Shown here: in pieces, positions 53,230 to 64,000 of the stretch
Layout of the letters: every line of letters starts with the position of its first letter
How positions within the stretch are numbered: the first letter of the stretch is position 1
NCBI RefSeq assembly: GCF_002099425.1
Contig: NW_018344008.1
Coordinates: forward strand, 9,912,501-9,976,500
Source: Phascolarctos cinereus
Taxonomy: Eukaryota > Chordata > Mammalia > Diprotodontia > Phascolarctidae
Direction: 5' to 3'
Length of the DNA stretch: 64,000 bases
Made by a program: the position numbers and the translations under genes
The notes under the pieces: model-generated
The model's input: only the letters and a program-made list of their open reading frames with translations
Database searches by the model: none
What the model was told of the DNA's origin: nothing

Positions 53230-53960
53230 TTAGCATCAATTCCTTTTTTCCAAATAATTGATAAAAATGTTAAACAGCACATGAAAATAACAAGGTACAT
53301 TCAATGAACCTTTTCCTAGAAAAGGTTGCCACAGAGGAAAGTTATAAAAATTGGGGATTGATCCTTGGGAAACTTCACTAGAATTCTCCCTCTGAGTTGG
53401 AATGATTCTTTTAATAAATATTCTTTTGGTCTGATTAGTCAACCAATTCTGAACCAACCTAACTGAATAATCATTTAGTTCACAGCTCTCTGTATTGTCC
53501 ATAATCAGTCAGTCAATTGGGGAGAATGAGTTCCTTTGTCAATAGCTTTGCTGAAGACTAGATATTCAATTATTTTTTTCTCTTTATCTCACTCTAGTGA
53601 CCCTATCAACAAAGGAAATTATATTAGTCTTACATGGCTAACCTTCTTAATGAAGCCAAGCTAGCACTTGTTTTCTACTTCATTTTCTAGATATTTGTGA
53701 ACCATCCTTTTAATAATACGTACTAGAATTTTGCCAATGAAACCGAAGTTCAATAGACTTCATTATAGAATTATAGATTTCTTTTATAGAATTTATAGAA
53801 TTATATTATAGAATTATAGTCAATAGACTTCATTCTCTTCCCTTTCCAGAATATCAGGTCATTTGTTTTTCTCTACTACTGGGGTAACCCTTCCATTATC
53901 CATGATCTTTCTTTTTCTTTTTATAAATTAACTTTACCTTAATTCTGAACTTTAAAAAGA
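53230..53960 (-). mobile_element. CR1/L3 LINE, reverse-transcriptase fragment
   Basis: Old CR1-clade LINE on the minus strand. The frame 53502-53236 reads VRLVQNWLTNQTKRIFIKR, then SSEVSQGSIPN and VLFNIFINYLEKRN, matching the CR1 pattern ...NWL..R.QRV...SGVPQGS.LGPVLFNIFINDLD. Upstream (53540-53720) the segments around 'aggaaattatattagtctta' and 'aatgaagccaagctagcac' fit the earlier reverse-transcriptase blocks. No catalytic YADD box is seen. Confidence 0.85.
53236..53502 (-). pseudogene. CR1/L3 reverse-transcriptase relic, open 88 codons
   Basis: Open remnant of the above, containing the QGS loop (SEVSQGSIPN) before the palm. An internal extra segment separates it from VLFNIFINYL, so the frame is open by luck rather than intact. 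Confidence 0.75.
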
Positions 53961-54108
53961 CCAAAGGGAATAGAATTTGCCAACACATTGTAGAACAGAA
54001 AAAGAGGATTTTACATAAAGTTATAGGTCTCTAATATGTTTGATTTGCTTTTCAAGTATAGAATAAGATCAAACTGTAGTTTTCAAAGCTGTCCTGCTTA
54101 TCTGATCT
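53961..54108. other. Unassigned spacer
   Basis: Short spacer between CR1/L3 and L1. Confidence 0.4.
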
Positions 54109-54109
54109 T

Positions 54110-55270
54110 TTCTTTTTTTTCTCTCTCACATAAAAAATTATTTCAAATAACTTATTTTCTCCCCCCCCCTACTTTTTTACTATCTTACTATTATTTCCTC
54201 CTTGCCTTTCCAAGCCATAGCTACCCTGGTTCCACCTCATTGGGAGAAAAAAAAAAGAAAAAAAAATAACTCTTTTAGTAAATATATTCAGTGAAGCAAA
54301 AGAAATCCACACATGGGCTGTATACAAAATTATACGTCTTATATTACATCAGCTGTTTGTGAAGAGGTGGATAGCAAGCTCTGGTCATCTAAATTCATGG
54401 TTGACAATGTGCTTGATCAGAATTCTAGAGTCTTTCAAAGTTTTAATTTATAGTGTTCGTGTTATTATGCAAGTTGATCATCTGGTTCTATTCATACAAA
54501 TTTGTCCAGGTTTCTCAGAAACCATCCATTTCATTATTTCTTTTGGCACATTTCATTCCTTCACATTCCCATATCGTAATTTGTTTAACCATTTCCCAAT
54601 AGATGGATATCCACTAAGTTTCCAGGGTTTTTTCTACTACAAAACAATATGCTGTAAATATTTTCATACATATGGCTCCTTTTCCTCTTTTCTTGATCTC
54701 TTTGGTGATATTATACTTAGTAACAGTATCTTGGGGTCAAAGAGTATCCACAGTTTGGTGACTTTTTGTCCATAGTCCCCAGTTGCTTTTCAGAATGAAT
54801 GTATCAATCACAGCTCAACTAAAAGTGCATTAATGAGCCTGTTTCCTCTGAAGCCTCTCTAATATCTGTCATTTTCCATTTTGTCCATTTTTGTTGACTT
54901 AATGAAAGTTCAGAATTACTTTAATTTATATTCTTCTAATTATTAGTGATTTGGAACATTTTCATATAGTTGTTTGAGAGTTTGTATTTCTTCTTTTAAA
55001 AATACCTATTCATCTTTTTTGACAATTTGTCTATTGTGGAATGGTTCTCAGTCTTATACATTTGAATCAGTTCCTTAGATATCTTGGCTACGAGACTTTC
55101 ATGAGATAAACTTACCCTGAAGACTGCTTCCTAGTTGTGCTTCTTTTTAAATTCTAACTGAATTCATTATGTTTGTCTAAAACCAAAAATTTTGTATAAC
55201 TAAAATTATCTATTTAATCTTTGATCCAAAAGATAATTACTTTACTTGCTTCTCTGACTTGTTTATGATG
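54110..55270 (-). mobile_element. L1 LINE 3' tail and ORF2 C-terminus, reversed
   Basis: 'aaccatttcccaatagatgg', 'ttcttgatctctttggtgat' and 'attagtgatttggaacattt' follow the same order as 1255-2335. T/A-rich reversed tail at 54110-54275. Diverged. It continues at 55900 after an inserted plus-strand L1 end. Confidence 0.82.
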
Positions 55271-55274
55271 TCCA

Positions 55275-55895
55275 AAGTAAAAAGACACATATGTACAAAA
55301 ATACTTTATATTAGCTTCTTCTTCTTCTTTTTTTTTTTGTAGTTGCAAAGAACTGGAAACTAAGGGGGTGGCCATGAACTGAGTAATGGCTAAACAAATT
55401 ATGGCATATGAATATATAATGGAATGTAATTATGGTATAAGAAGTGATGAAAGGGATGGTTTCCATGAAACCTAGGGAGAATTAAGTAAACTAATGCATA
55501 GGGAAGAGAGAAGAACAAAGAACAAAAACAAACATAAAAACAAAACAACAACAATTATCACTTTAAAGGAGAAAAACTTTGAAAGCCTTGTCTCTTCTCA
55601 ACAAGATGACCAACTCTATGCTTCCAGAGGAGCAATGATGATATATCTGGCAGAGAGATGATGTATTCAGAGGTAGATTAAGACTTTTTTTTAAAAGCAT
55701 GTTAGAAATGTGAGATCAATGTTAGAAATTGTTAAATCAATGTTAGGTCAATGTTAGAAATTTATTTTTCGTGACTGTGCCTATTTTTTTTAATAACAAG
55801 CATTTTTTTTCTTCTTTTCCCCCAGTGGTTGGAGGGGGTGAGAGTTGGCAAGGAGAGAAAATCAAGTTTTGTTTGTTGAAAAAAATAATTAAAAA
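55275..55895 (+). mobile_element. L1 LINE 3' end, sense, nested in reversed L1
   Basis: Begins with the ORF2 C-terminal block ('gtagttgcaaagaactggaa', VAKNWKLRGWP) at about 55340, then the 3' region and an A-rich end ('gaaaaaaataattaaaaaac'). Near 55702-55765 a short local tandem of 'tcaatgttagaaat' units occurs. The flanking reversed L1 resumes at 55900. Confidence 0.8.
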
Positions 55896-55899
55896 ACCA

Positions 55900-56985
55900 A
55901 AATCATTATGTCAATTTTTTATGTCTAAGTGATGTATATATTTGGGGCTTCATTTGCTAAAAGGTTAGAATTTACCAGTTTTTCCAGCTGCTTTTGTCTG
56001 ATATCAAGACCTTACCCCAATAGGTGAGTTGAACATTTGGATAATAGGTTCTTTTGCTTCTTAATGTTGTGCACTTTATCTATTTTACTAATGAATCCTC
56101 ATTTTCCCATCACTACTAAATCATATTTGGTAGAGCTAGGCCTCCTCAGTCCCACTTTTGTTTTTATTATTTTCCTTGAGACTCTCAATCTTTTATTCTT
56201 CCAGATGAATTTCTTTATTATTTTTCTGGCTACATAAAATAATTCTTCAACACTTTAATTGGTATGTCATTAAATAAGTAAATTAATTTAGGTAGTGTTA
56301 TAAATTTTCATTGTATTAACTCAGCCTAATCATGGACAATGAATATTTCTCAAATTATTTGTCCGTCTTTGTTTCTGTAAATTATGTTTTGTAGTAGCAT
56401 TTACATAGTTCCAATGTGTGCTTTCTTAGATAGTTTCCCAAGTATTTTGTATAGTCTGTAGTTATTTTGAATTAAATTTCCCTATCTCTTCATGTTGAAT
56501 TTTCTTGGTAATACACAGAAAAGCTGAAATTTATATGGATTTATTATATGTAGTACAACTGTTATGAATTTATTTTGATTCATTTTTAGTTGACCCTTTA
56601 GAGTTCCCTTTAGATTAGACCATTATATCATTAGCAAAAAGTCAATTCTTTTGTTTTATCTTTGCCTGTGTTTATTCCCTGAAATTCTTTTTTAAAAAAA
56701 TTCTATAGTTATAGATAGCATTTCTGTACTAGTGGTGATAATGGGCATCCTTGCTGTTTTTCTGATCTTATAGGAAACCTCTTTCCATTATGTATAGTTT
56801 GCTCTTTGTTTTAGATAGATACTGCTTGCCATGTTAAGGAAAACTCCATCTGTTCCTATACTTCCTAGAGTTTTGAACAAAAACAGGTGTTAAGTTTTGT
56901 CAAAAGTCCTTATAGTATATATTGATATAGTCAAATGGATTTTTATTATTAATATAATCTATAGTGTTTTATGTTTTCCTTATAT
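55900..56985 (-). mobile_element. L1 ORF2, thumb to reverse-transcriptase palm, reversed
   Basis: 'gtagagctaggcctcctcag', 'gagactctcaatcttttatt', 'tgtattaactcagcctaatc' and the palm region (reversed ANDIM near 56628-56645, degraded ADDM) continue the L1 at 54110-55270. Confidence 0.82.
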
Positions 56986-56989
56986 TGTG

Positions 56990-57990
56990 ACAGGACCAAC
57001 ATTTTCCTGACACAGCTTCCTTAACTTTCCCAACTTTTTTGACACAGCTTCCTCACTCTGAACAACCTGATTTTCCTAGCTTTCTTGATAAAACTTCTTG
57101 CACTGGAGACAAAAATGTCACAGACTCCTGTAGTCAGGGCCTTTCAAATTTATTGGGTGCCTGAGACAACAGAAGTTGCTAAATCCTGTTGAGTTACTGA
57201 CCAAACATGTTTCTATGAGATTAAGGAGTCTGTGTCCATAGAATTTAAGTGCCACTATATCCTTGTCACATAGTGTGTTAAAATAGCTTCTTGTTCTGAT
57301 CCTTTGACCACCTTCCCTTTTATTCAGCGACCAGTATAAAGGAACAATAGCAGGAAGTAAGATTGCAAAGGGGAACCTGTAAGTGACATACAAACTGACT
57401 CAAAGATCGAGGGAGCATAATTTACAAATTACATGTATTAACTAAAATTCACATCCTAGTAATGTGTGTTGAATCAAGGAAAACCATTTAGGTGCTGCTA
57501 GTTAAGGTTTGGTACTGTGATTTGTAAATTCCAGACAAACTCTAGACCTCCACAGTTCCAAACCAGCAGAACATCAAAAAGGTGTTGATAAATTTGAGGT
57601 GAAGACCTTGGAGTTTTACCAATAACTTTGAGATGTTTGGGATATATTAATGAATTAACCTCAAGGTGGCAGAGATAGGAGTTGGTCTGTTTCCCTCCAA
57701 AAACCCTATAAAAATGAGACCTCAAACTCCCCTCCCCCAACTTTTCCATATCCATAGAGTCCATGTTGTCTAGTGCTCCCAACTCTAATCAATGGTTATA
57801 TGAGTGACATTCTCAACCTCTTTCCTTCTTTGCTCTTTTTTCCATGCTGTCTTCATGTGCCATCCTATTTCCTGTCCCCATGCCTCCATCTGCTTCTATA
57901 CCACTTTTTGCCACTTGTGTCTGCCTTTCTGTGCTTTTTGACCCCTTTATGTTTAATTAAAGTGTGATTGCTGCCCCATCTTAGGGAATA
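56990..57990. mobile_element. Possible solitary LTR fossil or unclassified element
   Basis: About one kilobase without LINE or SINE blocks. It holds a TATA-like 'ccctataaaaatgag' (57705-57719) and, 250 bp later, 'tttaattaaagtgtgattgc', an arrangement reminiscent of the U3-R-U5 layout of retroviral LTRs. No internal viral genes adjoin it. Family not recognised, ends uncertain, age probably old. A unique, non-mobile origin is equally possible. Confidence 0.3.
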
Positions 57991-58043
57991 GGGAGGAACA
58001 AGGAGAGGGAGAGAGAATAGGAATGCCCTGTGGTTGGAGCAAT

Positions 58044-58106
58044 CAGCACATACACGCGCGCACGTGCGCGCGAACACACACACACACACATACACACACA
58101 CACACC
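58044..58106. repeat. (CA)n microsatellite with CG-alternating palindrome
   Basis: CA repeat containing 'cgcgcgcacgtgcgcgcg' at 58055-58072, a perfect 18-bp palindrome of alternating pyrimidine and purine with seven CpGs, then more CA units. Such sequence favours left-handed or cruciform DNA. Confidence 0.95.
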
Positions 58107-58109
58107 ATT

Positions 58110-58395
58110 TATTGATGAGTGTGTTTGGTGACTTTGCAAAACAATTACAATAGTAACATCAAATATCAGTGATAACAGTACATAATATAATAATGAATAT
58201 AATAATAATGAAAAAGTTTGGACTATGGTGAGAATAACCAAAATGTGACACAGAGACATTATGTGAACATATGCTGTTGGAAAAATGGTGCAAATAGATT
58301 GCTCAATGCAGAATTGCCACAAACCAATTTGTAAAAAATGTGATATCTTTCAAATGCAATAAAGTGAAGTGCAGTAAAACAAGGTGTGCTTGTAT
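58110..58395 (+). mobile_element. Tigger (TcMar-Tigger) DNA transposon, 3' end
   Basis: 'gactatggtgagaataacca', 'aaatgtgacacagagacatt', 'tgctgttggaaaaatggtgc', then the terminal 'gcaataaagtgaagtgcagt' and 'aaaacaaggtgtgcttgta' of Tigger-group elements. Non-autonomous fragment, no transposase. Confidence 0.88.
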
Positions 58396-58795
58396 TTCAT
58401 TGTTTCTTCTTTTGTTTGCCTCTCTTAAGCTCTGTGGAGTGCGGAAAAGCAATATCAAAAATTGGAATTTTTATCCAGTGAGGTTTTTCAAAAACCAATC
58501 AGGGCAATCACATAGCTGAAGCCTTCTGCTGCTGCTTCTTCCCATAGACATCTGTGAAAGAGATACTTTTGACCCCTTTCTGTTTCTTTAGCCTTCATTT
58601 ACCAGATTCTTTCCTCTTCAGTGCCAGCCTCAGGCTCCTAACTTATTTATCTTCCAGAGGCTTAAATCAGAAGCCACTGGTACTCAGTGACTGACCTTTT
58701 ACTTAAAAAAATTAATGTATTCCCCTAAATAACTAACAATTTTTTTAGAACCATACCTTGGTCACTAAATACTTACATATCTCAACTCTTTTGTT
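58396..58795. other. Unassigned sequence
   Basis: No repeat recognised. Confidence 0.4.
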
Positions 58796-58806
58796 TGGTT
58801 TTATCC

Positions 58807-59032
58807 TGTTCAGTTGTTTTTCAGTCATGTCCAGTTCTTTGTGACCCTATTTGGATTTTTCTTGGAAAAGATACTGGAGTAGTTTGTCATTTCCTTCTCC
58901 AGCTCATTTTATAGGTGAGGAAACTGAGGCAAACAAGGTTAAGTGACTTGCCCAGGGTCAAACAGCTAGTAGGTGTCTGAGGTCAGTGACTCCAGGCATG
59001 GTGCTCTGTTCACTCTGTCACCTAGCTACTCC
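58807..59032 (-). mobile_element. Mar1-like SINE with target duplication
   Basis: Reversed: 'gttcagttgtttttcagtca', 'ttccttctccagctcatttt', 'agtgacttgcccagggtcaa' and the reversed head 'tcactctgtcacctagcta'. Flanks 'tggttttatcc' (58796-58806) and 'tggttttaccc' (59033-59043) form the target duplication. Confidence 0.94.
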
Positions 59033-59043
59033 TGGTTTTACCC

Positions 59044-59695
59044 AAATAAGTCTTAAAACTGCTAAAAGCACATAAGATGATGGCTCACAATACTTTGTAA
59101 TTCCAAGTTTTCAGTATAGTTCTTGACTTCATTTTTATGTCTTTGAAATTGTATTTCTTCATGCCCATATTTTCTATTTCTAATGAATAACATTTTTTCT
59201 CTCTTAAAATAATGAAATTGCTCTCACCCCACATCATTTATAAGGATGTTTTAGTCTTTATATTTACCTCACAGTGCATTTTATATACAAAATTACTCAA
59301 ATATAATTTAAAAAGTATTTCTTCAAAACCATACTTTCAGAATTTGTTGTTAAATCATAATCTTTTCCTACTACTTGTGGGCAACAAAAATATCCATCAA
59401 TGAGAGTAAAAATACTTTACATCTTTTATATTGTCTTTTTCACATCTTTTGGCATAACTCAACATATAATATATCACTTTTTATTTACTAAAAGTAATTT
59501 TTCTCCTCAACACAAGACTGTTCCATGAATTAGTACTAAATTTATCAGAACATGAAGAGGAACAAAAGATGCAAAGTATACACATGAGATGAGATAGTCT
59601 AAAAAGATGAGGAAGAAAGGAAAAAAATTACACAATTTACATTGAAGTTCATTTGTGCAAACAAAAAATTCCATATAATTTCTGTTGCTAGGCTA
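59044..59695. other. Unassigned sequence
   Basis: AT-rich, no repeat recognised, no coding signal. Confidence 0.4.
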
Positions 59696-59696
59696 A

Positions 59697-60105
59697 ATTC
59701 TGTCCAGGGAAGTAAGGCTTAAGTTCATACCATATGAGGATCAGTAGCAAGACCTGGGCACATTTAAGCTGGAGAAAAGGAAACTCAAGGGGCACATGAT
59801 AGATGTTTTTTAGTATTTGAAAATCTGTTATGTGGAGGAGAGATTAGATTTGTTATTTATAGTCCTTGAAGGGAGAATCAAGAAGAATGGATGGAAGTTA
59901 CAAAAAGGTATATTTACACTAAATGTGAGGAAATATTTCCTAATAATTGGAACCATCCAAAAGTAGAAGGAGTTGCTTTGCTGTCTCTTTGTAGTTATTT
60001 GGCAGAGACCAAACAACCACTTGTTGGGCAGCTGTAATAGGACTCCTTTCATGTGTGAATTGGACTAGATGGCCACTCCCAACTCTCAGATTCTGTGGTT
60101 TTTAT
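59697..60105 (+). mobile_element. CR1/L3 LINE, C-terminus and 3' end
   Basis: 'ggagaaaaggaaactcaagg', 'gggcacatgatagatgtttt', 'acactaaatgtgaggaaata', 'ccaaaagtagaaggagttgc' and 'gaattggactagatggccac' ending 'ctcagattctgtggttttt' follow the 3' region of L3/CR1 from ORF2 C-terminus to terminus. Confidence 0.88.
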
Positions 60106-60151
60106 ATACTTTTTAGACAGAATAGATAGAGATAGACATCCTACATTTCCT

Positions 60152-60182
60152 AGGTATACACACACACACACACACACACAAA
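60152..60182. repeat. (CA)n microsatellite
   Basis: About 14 CA units. Confidence 0.95.
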
Positions 60183-62062
60183 TACAGAAACACGTATGTA
60201 TATATAGATTCCTTTGTTTAACTTATTAGTTGTCCATACTGACAGCTCATTTTCAATGTATTCAATCTACAACTAATTTTTAAAAAACCCTAAATATAGA
60301 AAATGATCACTTGAATACCTTATCACCTCATCACTTTCACTGGGTTATTGTCACTACATGTCCATGTTAGAGGCAAGTATTTAGCTGATCAGACAAATCA
60401 AAATGATCTTGCCCCCTTGGACCTAATATTATATCTTTGTCCATCTCATTCTTTTGTGTGTGTAAAGGTGGGGCTCAATTGAGTAAACTAGTAAAATCAC
60501 CCTATTGCACTTAAAATATTAAGATGGTATATACTTATACCTTAAGCTGATGAGAACACTTCTCTATTTGAATCAGTCAGTTATAGACTATAGACTAAGT
60601 GCAAAAAATCCTTGATCAATTTAGATGTCTTTGAAAACCATTAGATGTACTGGAGTGATATTGTAGGTGGGTTGTGCTTGGAATAGTGTAGGAAACTCAG
60701 TCATACCATCTGGGTCATCTATAAAATAAGAGACCAATTCAGAATTCAGACCCAAGCATCTAAGAGCCTAATGAGTGAAACCTTTAGCCAATATGCTGAT
60801 AAGAAACTGCTTATTGGAAAGGAGAGCGTCTTAGCCTTCTTCAACCCATTGGTCAGAAATGGACTGTATGAACGTTAGAGGAGCAGAGGATTGGGGCTTT
60901 TTTTTTTTTTAATTGACAGTGTCTCCAGGACAGTGATAGCTGGCAATAGTGTCTGTATCAGGAGATGAGGATAGACTAGACATGGCGCAGAAAAGCAGAT
61001 TTAAGACTCTAGAAGGAGTGTAGCAAAAAAAGCTATAATTGTAACATACCTAGGGAAAACATCTTGAGTACTACACAAGCAAAAGTACTTCAAGGAAGTG
61101 TGTGTTCCTTAAGCATGGGCCTTCTTTCCTCTGGATTCTATATGTACTTGTGGGAAAATGTCATGTTTGGGGAGATTATACCAATTATAGCATGGTAGCA
61201 AGGTTTTGTTTCTAAAAACTAATTGTCTAGATGGAAAATTTATATTAACTGATAGTCAAGAGATGAAGCACACTAGTGAATGAGTATGAGATATAGTATT
61301 GTCACCACTTCTGACCCTTCAGGGATGTCCCTACTGCTCTGAGGGGATGTAGTTGTCACCCTCTGGAAACTCTGTTTGCTCATATTAGTGATGGTTTAAA
61401 GAATAGTTTCAGAACATGTGCTACATAAGGAATACTAAAAGAGTCTTAGAATTAATAAACTAGGGGGATCCAAACCCATAAAAACCTTGAAAATTTCTTG
61501 GTTGAGTAGTCTCTAAAATTATGCTAACTAGATGCATTTTAGCAGGTGGAAATTTAGCAAGAAACAACAAGGAATTTCTAACCAAAAGTCAAGATGAAAC
61601 TTCTGGAAGATATGCTGCTCTAGCTGTCCAGAACGGCAACATTTTAAAATAAACTTAAGCCTTAGGACACCACTTAGTTGGGGGTAATCCTATATTTAAA
61701 AGAATGTGATGCTAGGGGCAAAGAAATATCCTTCTTAAAAATAAAAACCCATTCCAGCCAAGATTAGAGAAACACATGAAGCCATCTTGCCCTAATGGGA
61801 GAAAAATCACTAAGCGTGTTTTTCATAGTCTGATGCATGAATATCTTAGGTGTTTATTTTCTAAAAGAGCTGTAGCAAAAGTCAAATAAGTAATCTAGCC
61901 ATAGTGAGAAATTATTAAAAAACAACAACAATAACAACTAAGAAAAGATTCATAACCTCAGGCACAAATAGAGTCATAACTAGAAGCAACCACAGGTCCT
62001 GTAGTATAAAGTCAAGCAAATACCACACGCCCTGAAGAGATTGTATGCTGTGTGACCCCAAT
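60183..62062. other. Unassigned 1.9 kb, no repeat recognised
   Basis: No SINE, LINE or transposon block identified and no open frame of note. Somewhat less AT-rich around 60900-61400. Either unique sequence or a repeat too diverged to name by eye. Confidence 0.4.
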
Positions 62063-62064
62063 GG

Positions 62065-62995
62065 AGTTTGTCTTTTTTTAAAGAATATTTTAATCATATT
62101 TTATAGGTGCTTGATGTGCTTTGTTAGATTAACTCTAAGATTTTTGTTGCAGTTTATGGTTATTTTGAATGGAATTTCCTTTTCTATTTATGTAGGTTTA
62201 TTACGTAACCTGATACTTTGTTGAAATTATTAATTGTCACAAATACTTTATTTGCTAATTCCTCTTAATAGAAGTAAAGCATGTTGTTGTTAACAAACAA
62301 GGATAGTTTTTTCCTCTTGTAGTTGTACTTTTAGTTCCTTCATTTTATTGCTATTTCTTGTATTTCTAGAACAATGCCAAAAAACATTGAGGAATGGGCT
62401 CATTTTTGCTTTACTCTGGATTTATTAGGAAAGTTTTTAGTGTGTAGCCTATTGCATATAGCGTTAACATTTGGTTCATATGGAAGCTCATCTTTTATCA
62501 TATTAAAAACAATCTAAGCCTGTACTTTGAAGATTTTGTTTTTTTTACATGCATGAGTGCTGCACTTTGTCAGTTTTTTAATATGTTGAAACAATCAGGG
62601 TGTTTGTGATGTTTTTGTTTTTAATATGAGTGTTAATTGTTTTCCAAATGTTGAGCCATCTTTGTGTCCCTGGTATAAATCTAATTTGTTATAGCAAATT
62701 ATTTTTTTCAGAAAAATTTCTGAAGTCTTTTTTCCAGGATTTTATTTAAAAAAGTTTGAATCAGTATTAATTAAATGTATTGATGTCTAGTTATAATTCT
62801 TTGCCTTATCCTTCCCCGGTTTAGGTATTAGGAACATATTTGTCTTGTAAAGGAGGTTGGTAGAGTGATTTCTCAAGTTCTGAGAATATTTGGCATACTA
62901 CTGGTATTAATTGTTCTTTAATAGAATTCTCCTGTCAATCCATCTGAATGAGGAATTCTTACTATAGTAATTATTAAATGTGTTTGCTTTAAGTA
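62065..62995 (-). mobile_element. L1 ORF2 reverse-transcriptase fragment, reversed
   Basis: 'tggttattttgaatggaatt', 'agaacaatgccaaaaaacat' and 'ctggatttattaggaaag' are reversed L1 palm and flanking sequence. The catalytic box reads LSLFVNNNM on the minus strand (near 62284-62312) where LSLFADDM is expected, so the catalytic aspartates are gone. Confidence 0.82.
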
Positions 62996-63029
62996 ATTGT
63001 GACTTCTGGCTGACTAGAAGAAAAAAACA

Positions 63030-63125
63030 AATACAGGGACTATTTCATTTTTGTCTTTGTCCCCTGCACCTAGAACAATGCCTGGCACTAAGTGTTGGTT
63101 GCTTTGTTGATTGATATATGTAGGA
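63030..63125 (+). mobile_element. L2 LINE 3' end
   Basis: 'cagggactatttcatttttg', 'cccctgcacctagaacaatg', 'cctggcactaagtgttggtt' and 'gctttgttgattgatat' are an L2 terminus. Confidence 0.8.
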
Positions 63126-64000
63126 ACTAAGATTCTGAGCAGATTTAGATCCACATGGAATTGATTGATCTGGGGTACCCGATACACAGGTTGTAAGGTA
63201 TCCCTAGGTGCTTCAAAGGTGAAAGTACTTTGACAAGTATAAAACACTATATCATTGTAAGGTTTATAAGAGGTATAATAAAACTCTACCAACCTTACTC
63301 TAATTACATGGAAAGATTAGTTCAGACTAATTAAAATGAACAAAAACAGCTGATCCATTGCCTTTTTCAAAATATCTTTCTAGCAATTTGATATTCACTT
63401 TATTCCTAAAGTTCCATCATTTTATAGTGTCACTAGTATTTTGAAATTTTCGTTTCTGCTTTTGGCCTTGTGTTATATCTCCAAACATTCTCAGGCTTAC
63501 CTGATTGAGTCAATTATTTAGGTGAAGCTACAAGGAAATAACTTCAGTATGTTTAGCTTTAAAAAACCAACAAACAATTTTGTGATCTTGACCTATTTTC
63601 CCTAATGTTCATTAGTTCTCTTCCTTCAGTTATACATTTGCCTGCACTGAGATACAAACAAGGCTGTTATTTTTCAGTATGTAAGCATAGAGTTGATTTT
63701 CCTTGAGGCATTGGTTTTGTGAAAGAGTCTTTGTACAGTGTAAATTATAGCTTTATTAATTGCCTTTGAGAGGGAGTCTTGTCAGTGGATTTGAATTTTC
63801 TGCTTAAGGTACTTTTGGAGCTAATCAGTTTCACTTAAAGACAGGATTCCAATCAGAAGATTTGTCATAGAAGTTCAAATATTCCTTTTATGGGGAGAGG
63901 AGATGTGGGAGATACAGGATTTGACAAATGTCTGATCGTTTGGGAAAGAGAATGGATACCTTTTCGCATTATAGGAGGGGGCAGTGAAGACAAGTACCAC
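63126..64000. other. Unassigned sequence to window end
   Basis: No repeat recognised and no gene signal. Possibly single-copy. Confidence 0.4.

Noticed and set aside
54359-54775. 138-codon open frame on the plus strand.
   Set aside because: It lies antisense to the L1 ORF2 C-terminal region and is a by-product of that repeat.
57981-58322. 113-codon minus-strand frame with Cys-Val repeats.
   Set aside because: It spans the CA/CG microsatellite and a Tigger fragment; the Cys-Val run is translated TG repeat.

Overview
The window reads as AT-rich, non-coding nuclear DNA of a marsupial. The main evidence is its short repeats: tRNA-headed CORE-SINEs beginning like 'ggcagctaggtggcacagtg' and continuing to 'gctgtgtgaccctgggcaag', in a short form (WSINE1-like, several with clean target duplications) and a long form (Mar1-like, ending in 'aacaacaac'). 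The opossum-specific SINE1 with its long 3' tail was not seen. This favours an Australian marsupial (Australidelphia) over Monodelphis, but that is inference. MIR/THER-type SINEs, L2, CR1/L3, RTE, hAT-Charlie and Tigger fossils make up an older mammalian layer. I found no convincing protein-coding gene, no rRNA or stand-alone tRNA, no CRISPR array and no CpG island. The window is best described as an intergenic region or a large intron.

Layout: 1-9.8 kb is a patchwork of L1, L2, SINE and hAT fragments, including an inverted duplication of a Mar1-MIR pair (3681-4505). At 9.83-12.75 kb lies an ORF2-less L1 (HAL1 type) with a 16-bp target duplication. 12.8-18.2 kb is mostly antisense L1, with a readable reverse-transcriptase motif near 17.98 kb. 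18.2-36.3 kb mixes unique sequence with old L2, MIR, Tigger, hAT, RTE and CR1 pieces; 29.1-31.2 kb is the longest stretch in which I recognise no repeat, and 25.2-25.6 kb holds a doubtful exon-like ORF. 36.3-49.3 kb is a dense L1/HAL1 complex: three L1-type 5' ends one behind another on the + strand, then L1 and HAL1 pieces on the - strand, with an inverted duplication at its core and three expanded microsatellites grown inside L1 sequence. 49.3-64 kb returns to unique sequence with L2, CR1/L3, L1, Tigger and SINE fossils, one possible solitary LTR, and a CpG-dense alternating palindrome at 58055-58072.

The elements do not form a functional pathway. The relationships that matter are insertion order (for example WSINE1 inside RTE, Mar1 inside L1, an L2-tailed piece inside L1) and the derivation of HAL1 from L1 by loss of ORF2, which can be read by comparing copies inside this window. 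Most L1 pieces lie on the - strand.

Limits: family names come from recognising conserved stretches by eye, not from a repeat-library search. Boundaries without a target duplication are good to about 10-50 bases.
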